64,000 nt of DNA, taken from the NCBI RefSeq assembly GCF_900169145.1, contig NZ_FXZD01000004.1, positions 124,001-188,000 of the forward strand. Direction: 5' to 3'. The notes beneath the pieces were generated by a model, which made no database searches, was not told where the DNA came from, and worked only from the letters and a program-made list of their open reading frames with translations. A program made the translations under genes and the position numbers. Below, piece by piece: positions 53,214-61,853 of the stretch. The first letter of the stretch is position 1, and every line of letters begins with the position of its first letter. The stretch is from Brevibacterium antiquum CNRZ 918. GTDB lineage: Bacteria > Actinomycetota > Actinomycetes > Actinomycetales > Brevibacteriaceae.

Positions 53214-53229
53214 GTAACATGTTGGAAAC
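53214..53229 (+). promoter_or_regulatory. GlnR-type binding site upstream of amt
   Basis: GTAAC (53214-53218), six bases, then GAAAC (53225-53229) exactly fits the gTnAC-n6-GaAAC half-site of actinobacterial GlnR. It lies about 90 bases before the amt ATG. A second half-site is not obvious. Control by GlnR under nitrogen limitation is inferred. Confidence 0.6.
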
Positions 53230-53316
53230 ATGATCGACTCTCAGGTGTGACATCCGTCATGGACACTGTCACTGTTCGGTTCTAATCGGAGCCGACAGAG
53301 ACACGAAAGAGACGAC

Positions 53317-54537
53317 ATGGAACTCGACGCAGTGAATGTATGGATGATGGTCGCGGCCGGTCTGGTCCTGCTCATGACCCCCGGTGTGGCCTTCTTCTAC
53401 GGCGGAATGACCCGAATCACCTCGAGCATCAACATGATGATGATGGTGTTCTCGGCAATGGCGATGGGCGGGCTCGTCTGGGTCCTCTTCGGATATGGGT
53501 TGAGCTCCGGTGACTCGGTGCTGGGGATCTTCGGCAATCCGCTGTCCCAGATCGGCCTCGCCGACGCAGTCGCCAACGAACCCGAAGCCCTCATCTCCAT
53601 CGGCTATGGCTCCACTTTCGCAATGATCGCGATCGCACTCATCGCCGGTGCCGTGGCTGATCGGGCGAAGTTCTCCACCTGGTTGGTCTTCGCCGGGCTG
53701 TGGGTCACCCTCGTGTACTGCCCTCTGGCCTTCATGGTCTGGGGTGACGGACTGCTCAGCGAATCGGGTGCGATCGGCAGCGCCTTCGGGCCCGCGATCG
53801 ACTTCGCCGGTGGCACGGTCGTGCACATCAATGCCGGGATCTCGGCCCTCGTGCTCGTCGTCGTCATGGGCCGCCGGGCCCGCTATTCGACACCGCACAA
53901 ACCCCACAACATTCCGATCACAGTTCTCGGTGCGGCGCTGCTGTGGTTCGGCTGGTTCGGATTCAACGGGGGAGCCGCTTCGACGATCGAACAGGCCGGA
54001 CTGATCTGGGTCAACACCCTGGCCGCCCCTGCCGCCGGAATGATCACCTGGATCGCAATCGAGCGGATCCGGGCGACTCGACCCAGCAGCATCGGCAGCG
54101 TCTCCGGCGCGATCGCCGGTCTCGTGGCCATCACCCCCGCCTGTGCGAACGTCGAACCGTACGCAGCGATCATCATCGGAATTGCGGCGGGCGCAGGAGC
54201 CGTGATCGCTGTGGAGGCGAAGAACCGCCTCCGCTACGACGATGCTCTCGACGTCGTCGGCGTCCACCTCGTCGCCGGTGTCATCGGCACTGTGATGATC
54301 GGACTCTTCGCGGTTCCGAGTCCAGATTCGGCCGCCGGCCTCTTCCACGGTGGAGGACTCGGGCTCCTCATGTCGCAGATCGTGGCCACGGTCGTGGCCC
54401 TGATCTACGCCGGAGGCGTGACCCTGGTGATCGCTCTGGTCCTGCGGAAGACGATGGGGCTGCGCATCGATCCCAAAGACGAGCTGGCGGGCATCGATGC
54501 CTTCGAACACGCGGAGCAGGCCTACTCGTTCCGCTGA
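53317..54537 (+). CDS. amt: Ammonium transporter
   Basis: A 406-residue integral membrane channel with about 11 spans. Family blocks are FFYGGMTRITSSINMMMMVF, FAGGTVVHINAGISALVLVVVMGRR (first pore His), LLWFGWFGFNGGAAS and GVHLVAGVIGTVMIGLFA (second pore His). No signal peptide is evident beyond the first span. ATG 53317 lies 32 bases after an in-spacer AACCG stretch; the upstream spacer holds a GlnR-type site. glnK and glnD, which often follow amt in actinobacteria, are absent; ffh comes next after two hairpins. Confidence 0.95.
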   Translation: MELDAVNVWMMVAAGLVLLMTPGVAFFYGGMTRITSSINMMMMVFSAMAMGGLVWVLFGYGLSSGDSVLGIFGNPLSQIGLADAVANEPEALISIGYGSTFAMIAIALIAGAVADRAKFSTWLVFAGLWVTLVYCPLAFMVWGDGLLSESGAIGSAFGPAIDFAGGTVVHINAGISALVLVVVMGRRARYSTPHKPHNIPITVLGAALLWFGWFGFNGGAASTIEQAGLIWVNTLAAPAAGMITWIAIERIRATRPSSIGSVSGAIAGLVAITPACANVEPYAAIIIGIAAGAGAVIAVEAKNRLRYDDALDVVGVHLVAGVIGTVMIGLFAVPSPDSAAGLFHGGGLGLLMSQIVATVVALIYAGGVTLVIALVLRKTMGLRIDPKDELAGIDAFEHAEQAYSFR

Positions 54538-54612
54538 ATCCCGAAACCTCCCGCCAGGGGGCCGGCCGGTCTCTCCGGCCGCCTCGGTGAGGGGGAGTGC
54601 GTGAGCGTACTC

Positions 54613-54662
54613 ACCGATCGCCTCGGTGGGGTGGAAGCAGCCACCCCGCCGAGGCGATCGGT
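54613..54662. terminator. Strong hairpin between amt and ffh
   Basis: A 22-bp inverted repeat (54613-54634 with 54641-54662, one G-T mismatch) around a 6-base loop. It follows the amt stop by about 75 bases. Confidence 0.8.
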
Positions 54663-54751
54663 CATTCAGGGCCCATCGACAGGTTCTGGGATGAGACGGT
54701 TGTGGGCGCTTTCCCAGCTTTCTCGGTTTCAGTCGGACACCGGTGAGTTGT

Positions 54752-54757
54752 TAGGCT
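54752..54757 (+). promoter_or_regulatory. Putative -10 box (TAGGCT) of ffh
   Basis: TAGGCT lies about 37 bases before GTG 54794 in the spacer after the amt terminator. No convincing -35 box is seen. Confidence 0.3.
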
Positions 54758-54793
54758 AGGGAGTCGACCAATTATCGTGAAGAAGGCTTGTAC

Positions 54794-56410
54794 GTGTTTA
54801 ATTCTCTTTCCGACAGGCTCACCGCGACGTTCAAGAACTTGCGCGGCAAGGGCCGGCTGTCCGAAGCCGATGTGGATGCCACCATCCGCGAGATCCGCCG
54901 CGCTCTGCTGGACGCCGATGTCGCCCTGCCAGTCGTCCGTGCATTCACCGGACGCATTCGCGATAGGGCGCTGTCCGAAGAGGTCTCGGGTGCACTGAAC
55001 CCGGGCCAACAGGTCGTCAAGGTCGTCAATGATGAACTGGTCGGCATCCTCGGCGGTGAGACCCGTCGCCTGAACTATGCGAAACGCCCACCCACTGTCA
55101 TCATGCTCGCTGGCCTGCAGGGTGCAGGTAAGACCACGTTGGCCGGAAAACTTGCCTACTGGCTGAAGTCCGAAGGCCACCGCCCGATGCTCGTCGCGGC
55201 GGACTTGCAGCGGCCGAACGCGGTCAACCAGCTCGAGATCGTCGGCGAACGTGCCGGCGCCTTCGTCTATGCACCAGAACCCGGCAATGGCGTCGGCAAT
55301 CCAGTGCAGGTGGCCACAGACTCACTCGAGGTCGCGAAGTCCAAGCTCCACGATGTCGTCATCGTCGACACCGCTGGTCGTCTCGGCATCGACGAAGAGC
55401 TCATGCAGCAGGCCGCTGACATCCGTTCGGCGGTCAACCCCGATGAGGTTCTGTTCGTCATCGACGCGATGATCGGTCAGGACGCGGTGAAGACTGCGCA
55501 GGCGTTCCTCGAGGGCGTCGACTTCACCGGTGTCGTGCTCTCGAAGCTCGATGGTGACTCGCGTGGTGGTGCCGCGCTGTCCGTCGCCGAGGTGACCGGA
55601 AAGCCGATCATGTTCGCATCGACCGGTGAGTCGATGAAGGAGTTCGAACAGTTCCATCCCGATCGGATGGCTGACCGGATCCTCGATATGGGCGACATTA
55701 TGACCCTCATCGAGCAGGCCGAGAAGAACTTCGATGAGAAGGAGACTGCGAAGCTCCAGAAGAAGGTCGAAGCCGGTGAGGACTTCGATCTCAACGACTT
55801 CCTGACTCAGATGTCGGGCCTGAAGAAGATGGGCTCGATGAAGAAGATGCTGGGCATGATGCCCGGCATGAGCCAGTACAAGGATCAGCTGGAGAACTTC
55901 GACGAACGCGAAGTCGACCGCGTCGAAGCCATTGTGAGATCGATGACACCGGCCGAGCGCACCAACCCGAAGATCCTCAACGGATCACGCCGGGCGCGCA
56001 TCGCCAAGGGAGCCGGCACCACTGTGACCGCGGTCAACCAGCTGATGGAACGTTTCACTCAGGCGCAGAAGATGATGCGCGGCATGACTCGTGGCGGCGG
56101 TATGCCCGGAATGGGTGGAGGCGGCGGCATACAGGGCATGGGCGGTATGCCTGGAATGGGCTCAATGCCCGGCGGCGGCGCCAACCGCAAGAAGAAGGCC
56201 GTGACCAAGAAGAAGGGCCGCAAGGGCGGTCAGTCGGGCAACCCCGCCAAGCGCGCGCAGCAGGCTCAGGCACTGGAGGACAAGAAGTCCGGCAAGACGA
56301 AGGACCCAGTCGGCTCGGCCTTCGGTGGAGTCGATCTCGACGGTGAAGACGAGTTCGATATGAAGAATCTGCCGAAGGGCTTCGGCGGGATGTTCCCAGG
56401 TGGAAAGTAG
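54794..56410 (+). CDS. ffh: Signal recognition particle protein Ffh
   Basis: A 538-residue SRP54 GTPase. The N domain begins FNSLSDRLTATFKNLRGKGRL; the G domain shows LAGLQGAGKTTLAGKLA, DTAGRLGIDEELM and SKLDGDSRGGAALS; the methionine-rich M domain binds signal peptides and 4.5S RNA (GSMKKMLGMMPGMSQ; NGSRRARIAKGAGTTV). The C-terminal tail is Gly/Met-rich then Lys-rich and disordered, longer than usual (usual 430-520). GTG 54794 is preferred to TTG 54788 by family start and an AGAAGG site. The partner is FtsY. Confidence 0.97.
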   Translation: MFNSLSDRLTATFKNLRGKGRLSEADVDATIREIRRALLDADVALPVVRAFTGRIRDRALSEEVSGALNPGQQVVKVVNDELVGILGGETRRLNYAKRPPTVIMLAGLQGAGKTTLAGKLAYWLKSEGHRPMLVAADLQRPNAVNQLEIVGERAGAFVYAPEPGNGVGNPVQVATDSLEVAKSKLHDVVIVDTAGRLGIDEELMQQAADIRSAVNPDEVLFVIDAMIGQDAVKTAQAFLEGVDFTGVVLSKLDGDSRGGAALSVAEVTGKPIMFASTGESMKEFEQFHPDRMADRILDMGDIMTLIEQAEKNFDEKETAKLQKKVEAGEDFDLNDFLTQMSGLKKMGSMKKMLGMMPGMSQYKDQLENFDEREVDRVEAIVRSMTPAERTNPKILNGSRRARIAKGAGTTVTAVNQLMERFTQAQKMMRGMTRGGGMPGMGGGGGIQGMGGMPGMGSMPGGGANRKKKAVTKKKGRKGGQSGNPAKRAQQAQALEDKKSGKTKDPVGSAFGGVDLDGEDEFDMKNLPKGFGGMFPGGK

Positions 56411-56570
56411 TAGGGCTTTCTGGCACAATTGAGTCTTGTACTTTTGCTTCCGACGTGGGCCCTCTCTTCCGCGTTGAGGCGATAGTCCAGGTCACAGACT
56501 CCGCTAGGTCAACCCCACGATTCTTCTGGAATCTCTGTGCAACAAAAAGACAAAAGGAGACACCACTAAA
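56411..56570 (+). promoter_or_regulatory. Leader region of rpsP
   Basis: The 160-base spacer after ffh has a TTGAGT at about 56431 and TACTTT at about 56440 and ends in an AAAAGGAG ribosome site. A transcription start inside it is possible; no ribosomal-protein leader fold is recognised. Confidence 0.35.
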
Positions 56571-56996
56571 GTGGCAGTCAAAATTCGCTTGACCCGCATG
56601 GGCAAAATCCGTGCACCGCACTACCGCGTCGTCGTGGCCGATTCGCGCACACGTCGCGATGGTAAGGCCATCGAACAGATCGGCATCTACCATCCGACCC
56701 GCAACCCTTCGGTCATCGAGATCGACTCAGAGCGTGCGCAGCACTGGCTCTCCGTCGGTGCTCAGCCGACCGATCAGGTTCGCACCCTGCTGAAGCTCAC
56801 CGGCGACTGGCAGAAGCACACCGGCATCGGCGAAGCAGTGAACACTGTGAAGCCGCAGCCGGAGAAGGAAGCCTACGTGGCTCCCACTGCCGGATCGGTG
56901 ATCAAGGAGGCTATCACTCCTAAGGGCTCGGACAAGGCTGCTGAGCCTGCTGAGGAAGCAGCTCCTGCTGCTTCCGAAGAGAGCGCTGAAGCCTGA
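56571..56996 (+). CDS. rpsP: 30S ribosomal protein S16
   Basis: A 141-residue S16 with the standard start [26 protein letters not shown] and an Ala/Glu-rich C-terminal extension (about residues 85-141) common in actinobacteria. GTG 56571 follows AAAAGGAGACACC. It begins the run rpsP-KH-rimM-trmD-rplS, although a strong terminator lies after the KH gene. It is part of the small subunit body. Confidence 0.97.
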   Translation: MAVKIRLTRMGKIRAPHYRVVVADSRTRRDGKAIEQIGIYHPTRNPSVIEIDSERAQHWLSVGAQPTDQVRTLLKLTGDWQKHTGIGEAVNTVKPQPEKEAYVAPTAGSVIKEAITPKGSDKAAEPAEEAAPAASEESAEA

Positions 56997-56997
56997 C

Positions 56998-57228
56998 ATG
57001 TTGGCTGATTCGCTCGAACACCTGGTCCGCGGCATCGTCGATCATCCAGACGATGTTGCTGTTCGATCCCGCTCGTCACAGCGCGGGACCACGCTCGAGG
57101 TTCGGGTTCACCCGGAAGACCTCGGTCGTGTCATCGGTCGCGCTGGAAGAACCGCAAAGGCTCTGCGCACCGTGATCAACTCTCTTGCCGGCCGTGAGTC
57201 GGTGCGAGTGGACCTCATCGAGGCGTAA
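56998..57228 (+). CDS. KH-domain RNA-binding protein (KhpA-like)
   Basis: A 76-residue protein containing one KH domain with the GxxG loop in VIGRAGRTAKALRTVI. Homologues (KhpA, YlqC) bind RNA and act in translation or cell-division control; the specific role is unknown. ATG 56998 is one base after the rpsP stop, so the two are coupled. A perfect 19-bp terminator hairpin lies 10 bases after it. Confidence 0.93.
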   Translation: MLADSLEHLVRGIVDHPDDVAVRSRSSQRGTTLEVRVHPEDLGRVIGRAGRTAKALRTVINSLAGRESVRVDLIEA

Positions 57229-57238
57229 CACCTTCATT

Positions 57239-57282
57239 AGGAAAGGGGGACGCGGCGTGTCATCGCCGCGTCCCCCTTTCCT
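57239..57282 (+). terminator. Strong terminator after the KH gene
   Basis: A perfect 19-bp inverted repeat (57239-57257 with 57264-57282) encloses a 6-base loop. It would stop transcription between the KH gene and rimM, implying a separate rimM promoter. Confidence 0.9.
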
Positions 57283-57331
57283 GTATTCACTGATCTGCTT
57301 GTATTCACTGTTCTCTTGGTGACGAAGGACG

Positions 57332-57379
57332 CTGTCATCCGGATGCGGCGCAGATATAACCGAATCAGCCGACTAAACT
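57332..57379 (+). promoter_or_regulatory. Candidate promoter elements before rimM
   Basis: CTGTCA (57332-57337) and TATAAC (57355-57360), 17 bases apart, form a fair promoter. A second -10-like TAAACT at 57374-57379 would start a transcript near GTG 57386. Either would serve rimM-trmD after the upstream terminator. Confidence 0.45.
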
Positions 57380-57381
57380 GT

Positions 57382-57606
57382 GTGCGTGACGAGAATGCGC
57401 ACCCGCATCTTCACTTTCACACGGATCGTCACACGCACGAGCCTGAGCACTTTCATGAACACGAGGAGCAGTATGGACACGGTGATCGCCCGGTTGGGCA
57501 AACCGCACGGCATCAAAGGCGAATTCACCGTCGAGGTGCGCACCGACAGGCCGGACGAACGGCTCGTGCCTGGTCAGACGTACTCCACCGATCCCGACAT
57601 CGGTGA
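57382..57606 (+). CDS. Possible His-rich ORF overlapping rimM
   Basis: A GTG-initiated frame of 74 codons carries 10 His in about 31 residues (AHPHLHFHTDRHTHEPEHFHE and following) before it becomes an ordinary out-of-frame shadow of rimM. The rimM frame is also open here, with high G/C third positions, so the His-rich reading may be an accident. It is reported because a His-rich stretch at this place could act as a leader peptide. Confidence 0.2.
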   Translation: MRDENAHPHLHFHTDRHTHEPEHFHEHEEQYGHGDRPVGQTARHQRRIHRRGAHRQAGRTARAWSDVLHRSRHR

Positions 57607-57976
57607 GCTGACGCTGACGTCGGCGAGATGGCACCGGGACCGTCTGCTGCTGACCTTCGACGAAGTCCCCGATCGGAATCGGGCTGAGGAGATCCGCAAC
57701 ACCCTCATCCTCAGCGACCAGGAGGAAGACGGCGAGGTTGAGGACGACGCCTGGTACCTCGAAGACCTCATCGGGCTTCGAGTCCTCGAGGGTGAGACAC
57801 GCGTCGGCGAGATCGTCGACGTCACGAACGGCACCGCCCAGGACCTGCTCCATATGAAGCACGTCGACGGTCACCAGGCGCTCATTCCCTTCGTCACTGA
57901 GATTGTGCCCGAGGTCGACGTTGAAGCCGGGTGGATCAGAGTCACGCCTCCGGCTGGTCTCTTCGACGTCTCGTGA
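57473..57976 (+). CDS. rimM: Ribosome maturation factor RimM
   Basis: A 167-residue protein for 30S head assembly (binds S19). The start [31 protein letters not shown] is the diagnostic N-terminal barrel; the PRC-barrel C-terminal part has [14 protein letters not shown] and [23 protein letters not shown] 57473 follows GAGGAG four bases away. The frame stays open upstream to GTG 57380, giving an N-terminal extension absent from the family. trmD follows closely. Confidence 0.95.
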   Translation: MDTVIARLGKPHGIKGEFTVEVRTDRPDERLVPGQTYSTDPDIGELTLTSARWHRDRLLLTFDEVPDRNRAEEIRNTLILSDQEEDGEVEDDAWYLEDLIGLRVLEGETRVGEIVDVTNGTAQDLLHMKHVDGHQALIPFVTEIVPEVDVEAGWIRVTPPAGLFDVS

Positions 57977-57984
57977 GCCCAGGC

Positions 57985-58812
57985 ATGAAGATTGACGTCG
58001 TCTCCATCTTTCCGGAGTACCTCGCTGGGCTTCAGCTCTCCCTCATCGGCAAGGCCGTCGATCAGGGGCTGCTTCACATGAACGTCCACGACCTGCGCGA
58101 CTTCACCTTCGACCGGCACAACACCGTCGATGACTCACCCTACGGTGGGGGCGCTGGAATGGTGATGAAGGCCGAGCCCTGGGCGTTGGCGCTCGAGCAC
58201 ATCCTCGGCGGGGAATCTCTCGGGACGACCGTTGACGAGCAGACGGTGACTGGAAACTCTGTCGACGCGGAATCCGACGCAGCTGTGAAGCCGATTCTCA
58301 TCGTGCCCAGCCCCGCTGGACCCGTGTTCAATCAGCGCATCGCCGAGGAGCTCTCTGGTGCCGAGCACCTCGTATTCGCGTGCGGGCGATACGAAGGGAT
58401 CGACCAGCGGGTCATCGACTGGTCAGCCGACCATTTCGACCTGCGGCCTATGAGTATCGGAGACTATGTGCTCAACGGGGGAGAGGTTGCCTCAATGGTG
58501 ATGATCGAAGCAGTCAGTCGCCTCATTCCCGGAGTCATCGGCAACCCTGAGTCGCTGACAGAGGAGAGCCACGAGGACGGACTCCTCGAATATCCGATCT
58601 ATACGAAGCCCTCCAGCTGGAGAGACCGGGAGGTGCCCGAGATTCTGCTCAGTGGAAACCACGGCGCGATCGCACGGTGGAGGAGGGATCGGAGGCTCGA
58701 ACGCACAGCCGAGGTCAGGCCCGATCTGCTTGCAGAACTCCCCAGTCTCGACAAGCATGACCGTGCCGTTGTGGAACGGTTTGAGTCCCGAGATGAATCC
58801 ATGAAAGAATAG
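57985..58812 (+). CDS. trmD: tRNA (guanine37-N1)-methyltransferase
   Basis: A 275-residue SPOUT methyltransferase making m1G37. [15 protein letters not shown] starts the fold; [28 protein letters not shown] and [24 protein letters not shown] form the knotted SAM site. ATG 57985 is the family start; an in-frame GTG 57973 overlaps the rimM stop as GTGA and would add four residues, so coupling with rimM remains possible. The C-terminal extension ([14 protein letters not shown]) is ordinary. Confidence 0.95.
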   Translation: MKIDVVSIFPEYLAGLQLSLIGKAVDQGLLHMNVHDLRDFTFDRHNTVDDSPYGGGAGMVMKAEPWALALEHILGGESLGTTVDEQTVTGNSVDAESDAAVKPILIVPSPAGPVFNQRIAEELSGAEHLVFACGRYEGIDQRVIDWSADHFDLRPMSIGDYVLNGGEVASMVMIEAVSRLIPGVIGNPESLTEESHEDGLLEYPIYTKPSSWRDREVPEILLSGNHGAIARWRRDRRLERTAEVRPDLLAELPSLDKHDRAVVERFESRDESMKE

Positions 58813-58828
58813 ATCGTCGCGTTTGTTG

Positions 58829-58890
58829 GCATCCACCTGCTTCAGGGGGATGGATGCCCAAGACCGTTCTCCGATGACGACATCGGAGAA
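58829..58890 (+). ncRNA. Candidate structured leader before rplS
   Basis: Two hairpins lie in the 175-base spacer between trmD and rplS: GGCATCCA (58829-58836) with 58851-58858, and TTCTCCGATG (58867-58876) with 58881-58890 over a 4-base loop. They could form an L19 autoregulatory leader, but I did not match them to a known leader family. Confidence 0.4.
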
Positions 58891-58987
58891 TTTCGGGGAG
58901 TGATCCCGACAGACGATCCAATCACCGGTGAAACCGGTCCGATATGCGTGTCCTCGACCTGAAGCTGGGGACACATGGAGAAACACA

Positions 58988-59329
<342 letters not shown>

Positions 59330-59362
59330 TTATTGCCTGGCACTGTGGGCAATGATCACGCT

Positions 59363-59986
59363 GTGCCGAAGAATCAAGAAGACGCGACCTTCGGGTCGCG
59401 TTTTCTGTATTCGGGCCGCATCTGGAAGATCGTCGCTGTGATCGCGATCCTCATCATCGTCATCGGCGGGTCGGTTCGCGGGTTCGTCATCCAACGGTTC
59501 ACAATCCCCAGCGCATCGATGGAACCGACTCTGGACGTCGGCGATGACATCACAGTGTGGCGCCCCGACGCGCTGCGTTCACACATTCAGCGCGGAGACA
59601 TCGTCGTCTTCGACGGTCGTGGCTCCTTCGTCGACGATGCCCTGCCGACCCCGCTGCAGAAGGTGGGATCATGGGTTGGGCTCGGAAGCCGAGACGTCTA
59701 CTACGTCAAACGCGTTATCGCGGTCGGCGGAGACACACTCCAATGCTGCGACGCGCAGGGACGGCTGTTACTCAACGACGAACCCCTGAACGAGGACTAC
59801 GCGCCACACCCTGCCTCAGCCATCGAATTCTCGATCGAAATTCCAGCCGACACTATGTGGGTGATGGGTGACAACAGGAACAACTCCGCAGACTCGCGCG
59901 CACTGATGGGCAAACCCGGGGGCGGATTCATCCCCTTCGACCGTGTCATCGGACCCGTCATCGGGCATGGTTCCTCGGTCGACTGA
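59363..59986 (+). CDS. lepB: Signal peptidase I (first copy)
   Basis: A 207-residue type I signal peptidase. One N-terminal span (IWKIVAVIAILIIVIGGSVRGF) precedes the catalytic serine in PSASMEPTL, the lysine in YYVKRVIAVGGD, and the conserved WVMGDNRNNSADSRALM block. It cleaves signal peptides from exported proteins. GTG 59363 is chosen, but TTG 59333 and GTG 59345 are in frame. The first codons contain an intrinsic terminator hairpin (59382-59404). Confidence 0.9.
   Translation: MPKNQEDATFGSRFLYSGRIWKIVAVIAILIIVIGGSVRGFVIQRFTIPSASMEPTLDVGDDITVWRPDALRSHIQRGDIVVFDGRGSFVDDALPTPLQKVGSWVGLGSRDVYYVKRVIAVGGDTLQCCDAQGRLLLNDEPLNEDYAPHPASAIEFSIEIPADTMWVMGDNRNNSADSRALMGKPGGGFIPFDRVIGPVIGHGSSVD
59382..59404 (+). 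terminator. Intrinsic terminator embedded in the start of lepB
   Basis: ACGCGACC (59382-59389), a TTCG loop (the stable C-UUCG-G type) and GGTCGCGT (59394-59401) are followed by TTTT. It reads as the rplS terminator but lies within the lepB coding frame. Confidence 0.75.
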
Positions 59987-60103
59987 CCGGTCGACTGACC
60001 GGAAGACCGAGATGATCGCTGCCTGAAAGGCGCCGCGACGGGGTGCTGGTACGCTCATTCCAGCCCCTCCGCGGAACCTGTGGCCCGATGCGAAAGCGAA
60101 CGA

Positions 60104-60808
60104 ATGTCAACCGAATCAGAAGCTTCCCCGCCTTCAGCCTCGAAGAGGTTCCTCCGCGGCCTGCTCGAGACCGCAGCGATCATTCTCGTCGCCATTCTCA
60201 TCTCCACCGCACTCAAGACCTGGGTCGTCCGCTCGTTCTACATCCCTTCGGGATCGATGATGGAGACCCTGCAGATTGATGACAGGGTCCTTGTCAACCA
60301 GCTTGCGCCCCGGTTCGGACCAGCCAATCGCGGGGACATCATCGTCTTCGACGACCCCGACCATTGGCTGAGCCCTGAAGAGGTCTCGGAATATGAGCCC
60401 AACCCTCTCCTCGAATTCGTTGGACTGGCTCCCGCTGATGGGGGCAATCAGTTGATCAAACGTGTCATCGGCGTCGGCGGCGACACCGTCGAATGCTGCG
60501 ACGCGCAGGGACGCATCCTCGTCAACGGTGAACCCATCGATGAGACATACCTCGACGATGGCACTGCTCCCTCAGAGATGGAATTCGATGTCACCGTCCC
60601 AGAGGGCCACTACTGGGTGATGGGGGACAACCGCGGCAACTCCGCAGACTCCAGGTACCACGTCGACACACAGCCCTATGTGTCCGAAGACAACGTGGTG
60701 GGCACGGTCTTCCTCATCAACTGGCCCTTCAAACACTTCAGCTGGATGTCCACCCCGAAGGCGGTCTTCGCCGACGTCCCCAATCCCGAGGGAATCACCG
60801 GCAGCTGA
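60104..60808 (+). CDS. lepB: Signal peptidase I (second copy)
   Basis: A 234-residue paralogue of the preceding gene. The span ETAAIILVAILISTALKTWV is followed by PSGSMMETL (catalytic Ser), LIKRVIGVGGD (catalytic Lys) and WVMGDNRGNSADSRY. Both copies share CCDAQGR. It has a longer insert between the Ser and Lys motifs than copy one. ATG 60104 has no strong ribosome site (a GCGAACGA stretch precedes it). Its stop overlaps rnhB as TGATG. Tandem copies suggest recent duplication with divergence. Confidence 0.93.
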   Translation: MSTESEASPPSASKRFLRGLLETAAIILVAILISTALKTWVVRSFYIPSGSMMETLQIDDRVLVNQLAPRFGPANRGDIIVFDDPDHWLSPEEVSEYEPNPLLEFVGLAPADGGNQLIKRVIGVGGDTVECCDAQGRILVNGEPIDETYLDDGTAPSEMEFDVTVPEGHYWVMGDNRGNSADSRYHVDTQPYVSEDNVVGTVFLINWPFKHFSWMSTPKAVFADVPNPEGITGS

Positions 60809-61539
60809 TGGCACAGATTGGATTGCACGACCTCAGCCTGGAACGCGCCCTGCTTGCAGAAGGCTACGAATTCGTCATCGGCATCGACGAGGTCGGCCGT
60901 GGGGCACTGGCAGGACCGGTCAGCGTGGGCGCAGCGCTCTTCGACCTCAGAGTCCTCACCGCCGCCGAGGTGCCCGAGGGCATTCATGATTCGAAGCAGC
61001 TGAGTGCGCTGTCCCGGCAAACCGCGACCGATCGTGTCAATCGATGGGCGCGCGCCACAGCAGTGGGGTCGACGACGCCGAGTGAACTCGACGAACTCGG
61101 GATGACCATGGCTCTGAACCTGGCCGGCCGTCGGGCACTGTCTGACCTGCTGATGGCTCTCGTCGGCTCGGCGGTCTTTCCGCCTTCGACGATGGTGCTC
61201 CTCGACGGCAAACATGATTGGCTTTCTGCACCACTCACGCTCGACTGCCTGGGGATATTTGGGCCCGCAGCGGACCTGGATCTGCCCCAGGTGCGGACCG
61301 TGATCAAAGGTGACGGCAGTGTTCCGGTCATCGCCGCGGCAAGTATTGTGGCAAAAGTGCACCGTGACGAGGCGATGATCGTACTCGCGAAGGCGCACCC
61401 CCAGTATGGTTGGGAGTCGAATGTCGGGTACGGAACCATCAGACACCGTCGGGGCATCGCCGACTTCGGCCCCAGCATTCACCACCGGAGAAGCTTCCGC
61501 CTGCAAACGACGCACGATGCGAAGGAGGGATCGTCATGA
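60808..61539 (+). CDS. rnhB: Ribonuclease HII
   Basis: A 243-residue enzyme that removes RNA from RNA-DNA hybrids, including single ribonucleotides. The catalytic acidic residues appear in VIGIDEVGRGALAGPV (DE), and the LDGKHDWL and IIAAASIVAKVHRDEAM segments, with the last Asp in RDEAM. GY...IRHRRGIADFGPS-like C-terminal residues (NVGYGTIRHRRGIADFGPSIHHRRSF) match the family. ATG 60808 overlaps the lepB stop. Confidence 0.95.
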   Translation: MAQIGLHDLSLERALLAEGYEFVIGIDEVGRGALAGPVSVGAALFDLRVLTAAEVPEGIHDSKQLSALSRQTATDRVNRWARATAVGSTTPSELDELGMTMALNLAGRRALSDLLMALVGSAVFPPSTMVLLDGKHDWLSAPLTLDCLGIFGPAADLDLPQVRTVIKGDGSVPVIAAASIVAKVHRDEAMIVLAKAHPQYGWESNVGYGTIRHRRGIADFGPSIHHRRSFRLQTTHDAKEGSS

Positions 61540-61853
61540 GCACTGATGATCTGGACGATTACGAAGCTCAACTGGAGCTGCAGCTCTACAAGGAGTATCG
61601 CGATGTCGTGGGACTCTTCGCCTACGTGGTGGAGACTGAACGACGTTTCTACTTGGCCAACCACGTTGATCTCAAGGCCCACAACGACGCCGGAGACGTC
61701 TATTTCGAACTGACGCTGCGCGACGCCTGGGTGTGGGACAGTTACCGATCGGCGCGTTTCATCAAGACGGTGCACGTGCTGACCTTCAAAGACGTCAACA
61801 TCGAGGAGATCGCCAAGAGCGATCTGGAACCGCCGACATCAATCAGGGGCTGA
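61536..61853 (+). CDS. DUF2469 protein
   Basis: A 105-residue acidic protein of the actinobacterial DUF2469 family: DDLDDYEAQLELQLYKEYRDVVGLFAYVVETERRFYL and LRDAWVWDSYRSARFIKTVHVLTFKDVNIEEI. It sits between rnhB and yraN in many actinobacteria. Function is unknown. ATG 61536 overlaps the rnhB stop as ATGA. Degenerate repeats follow the stop. Confidence 0.92.
   Translation: MSTDDLDDYEAQLELQLYKEYRDVVGLFAYVVETERRFYLANHVDLKAHNDAGDVYFELTLRDAWVWDSYRSARFIKTVHVLTFKDVNIEEIAKSDLEPPTSIRG

Noticed and set aside
53269..54510. Minus-strand open frame of 413 codons opposite amt
   Set aside because: It is His/Asp/Gly-rich with no recognisable fold. The plus-strand ammonium channel explains the bias.
57285..57312. 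Repeated TGTATTCACTG after the KH gene
   Set aside because: Only two short copies lie just after a terminator; no further structure supports a function.
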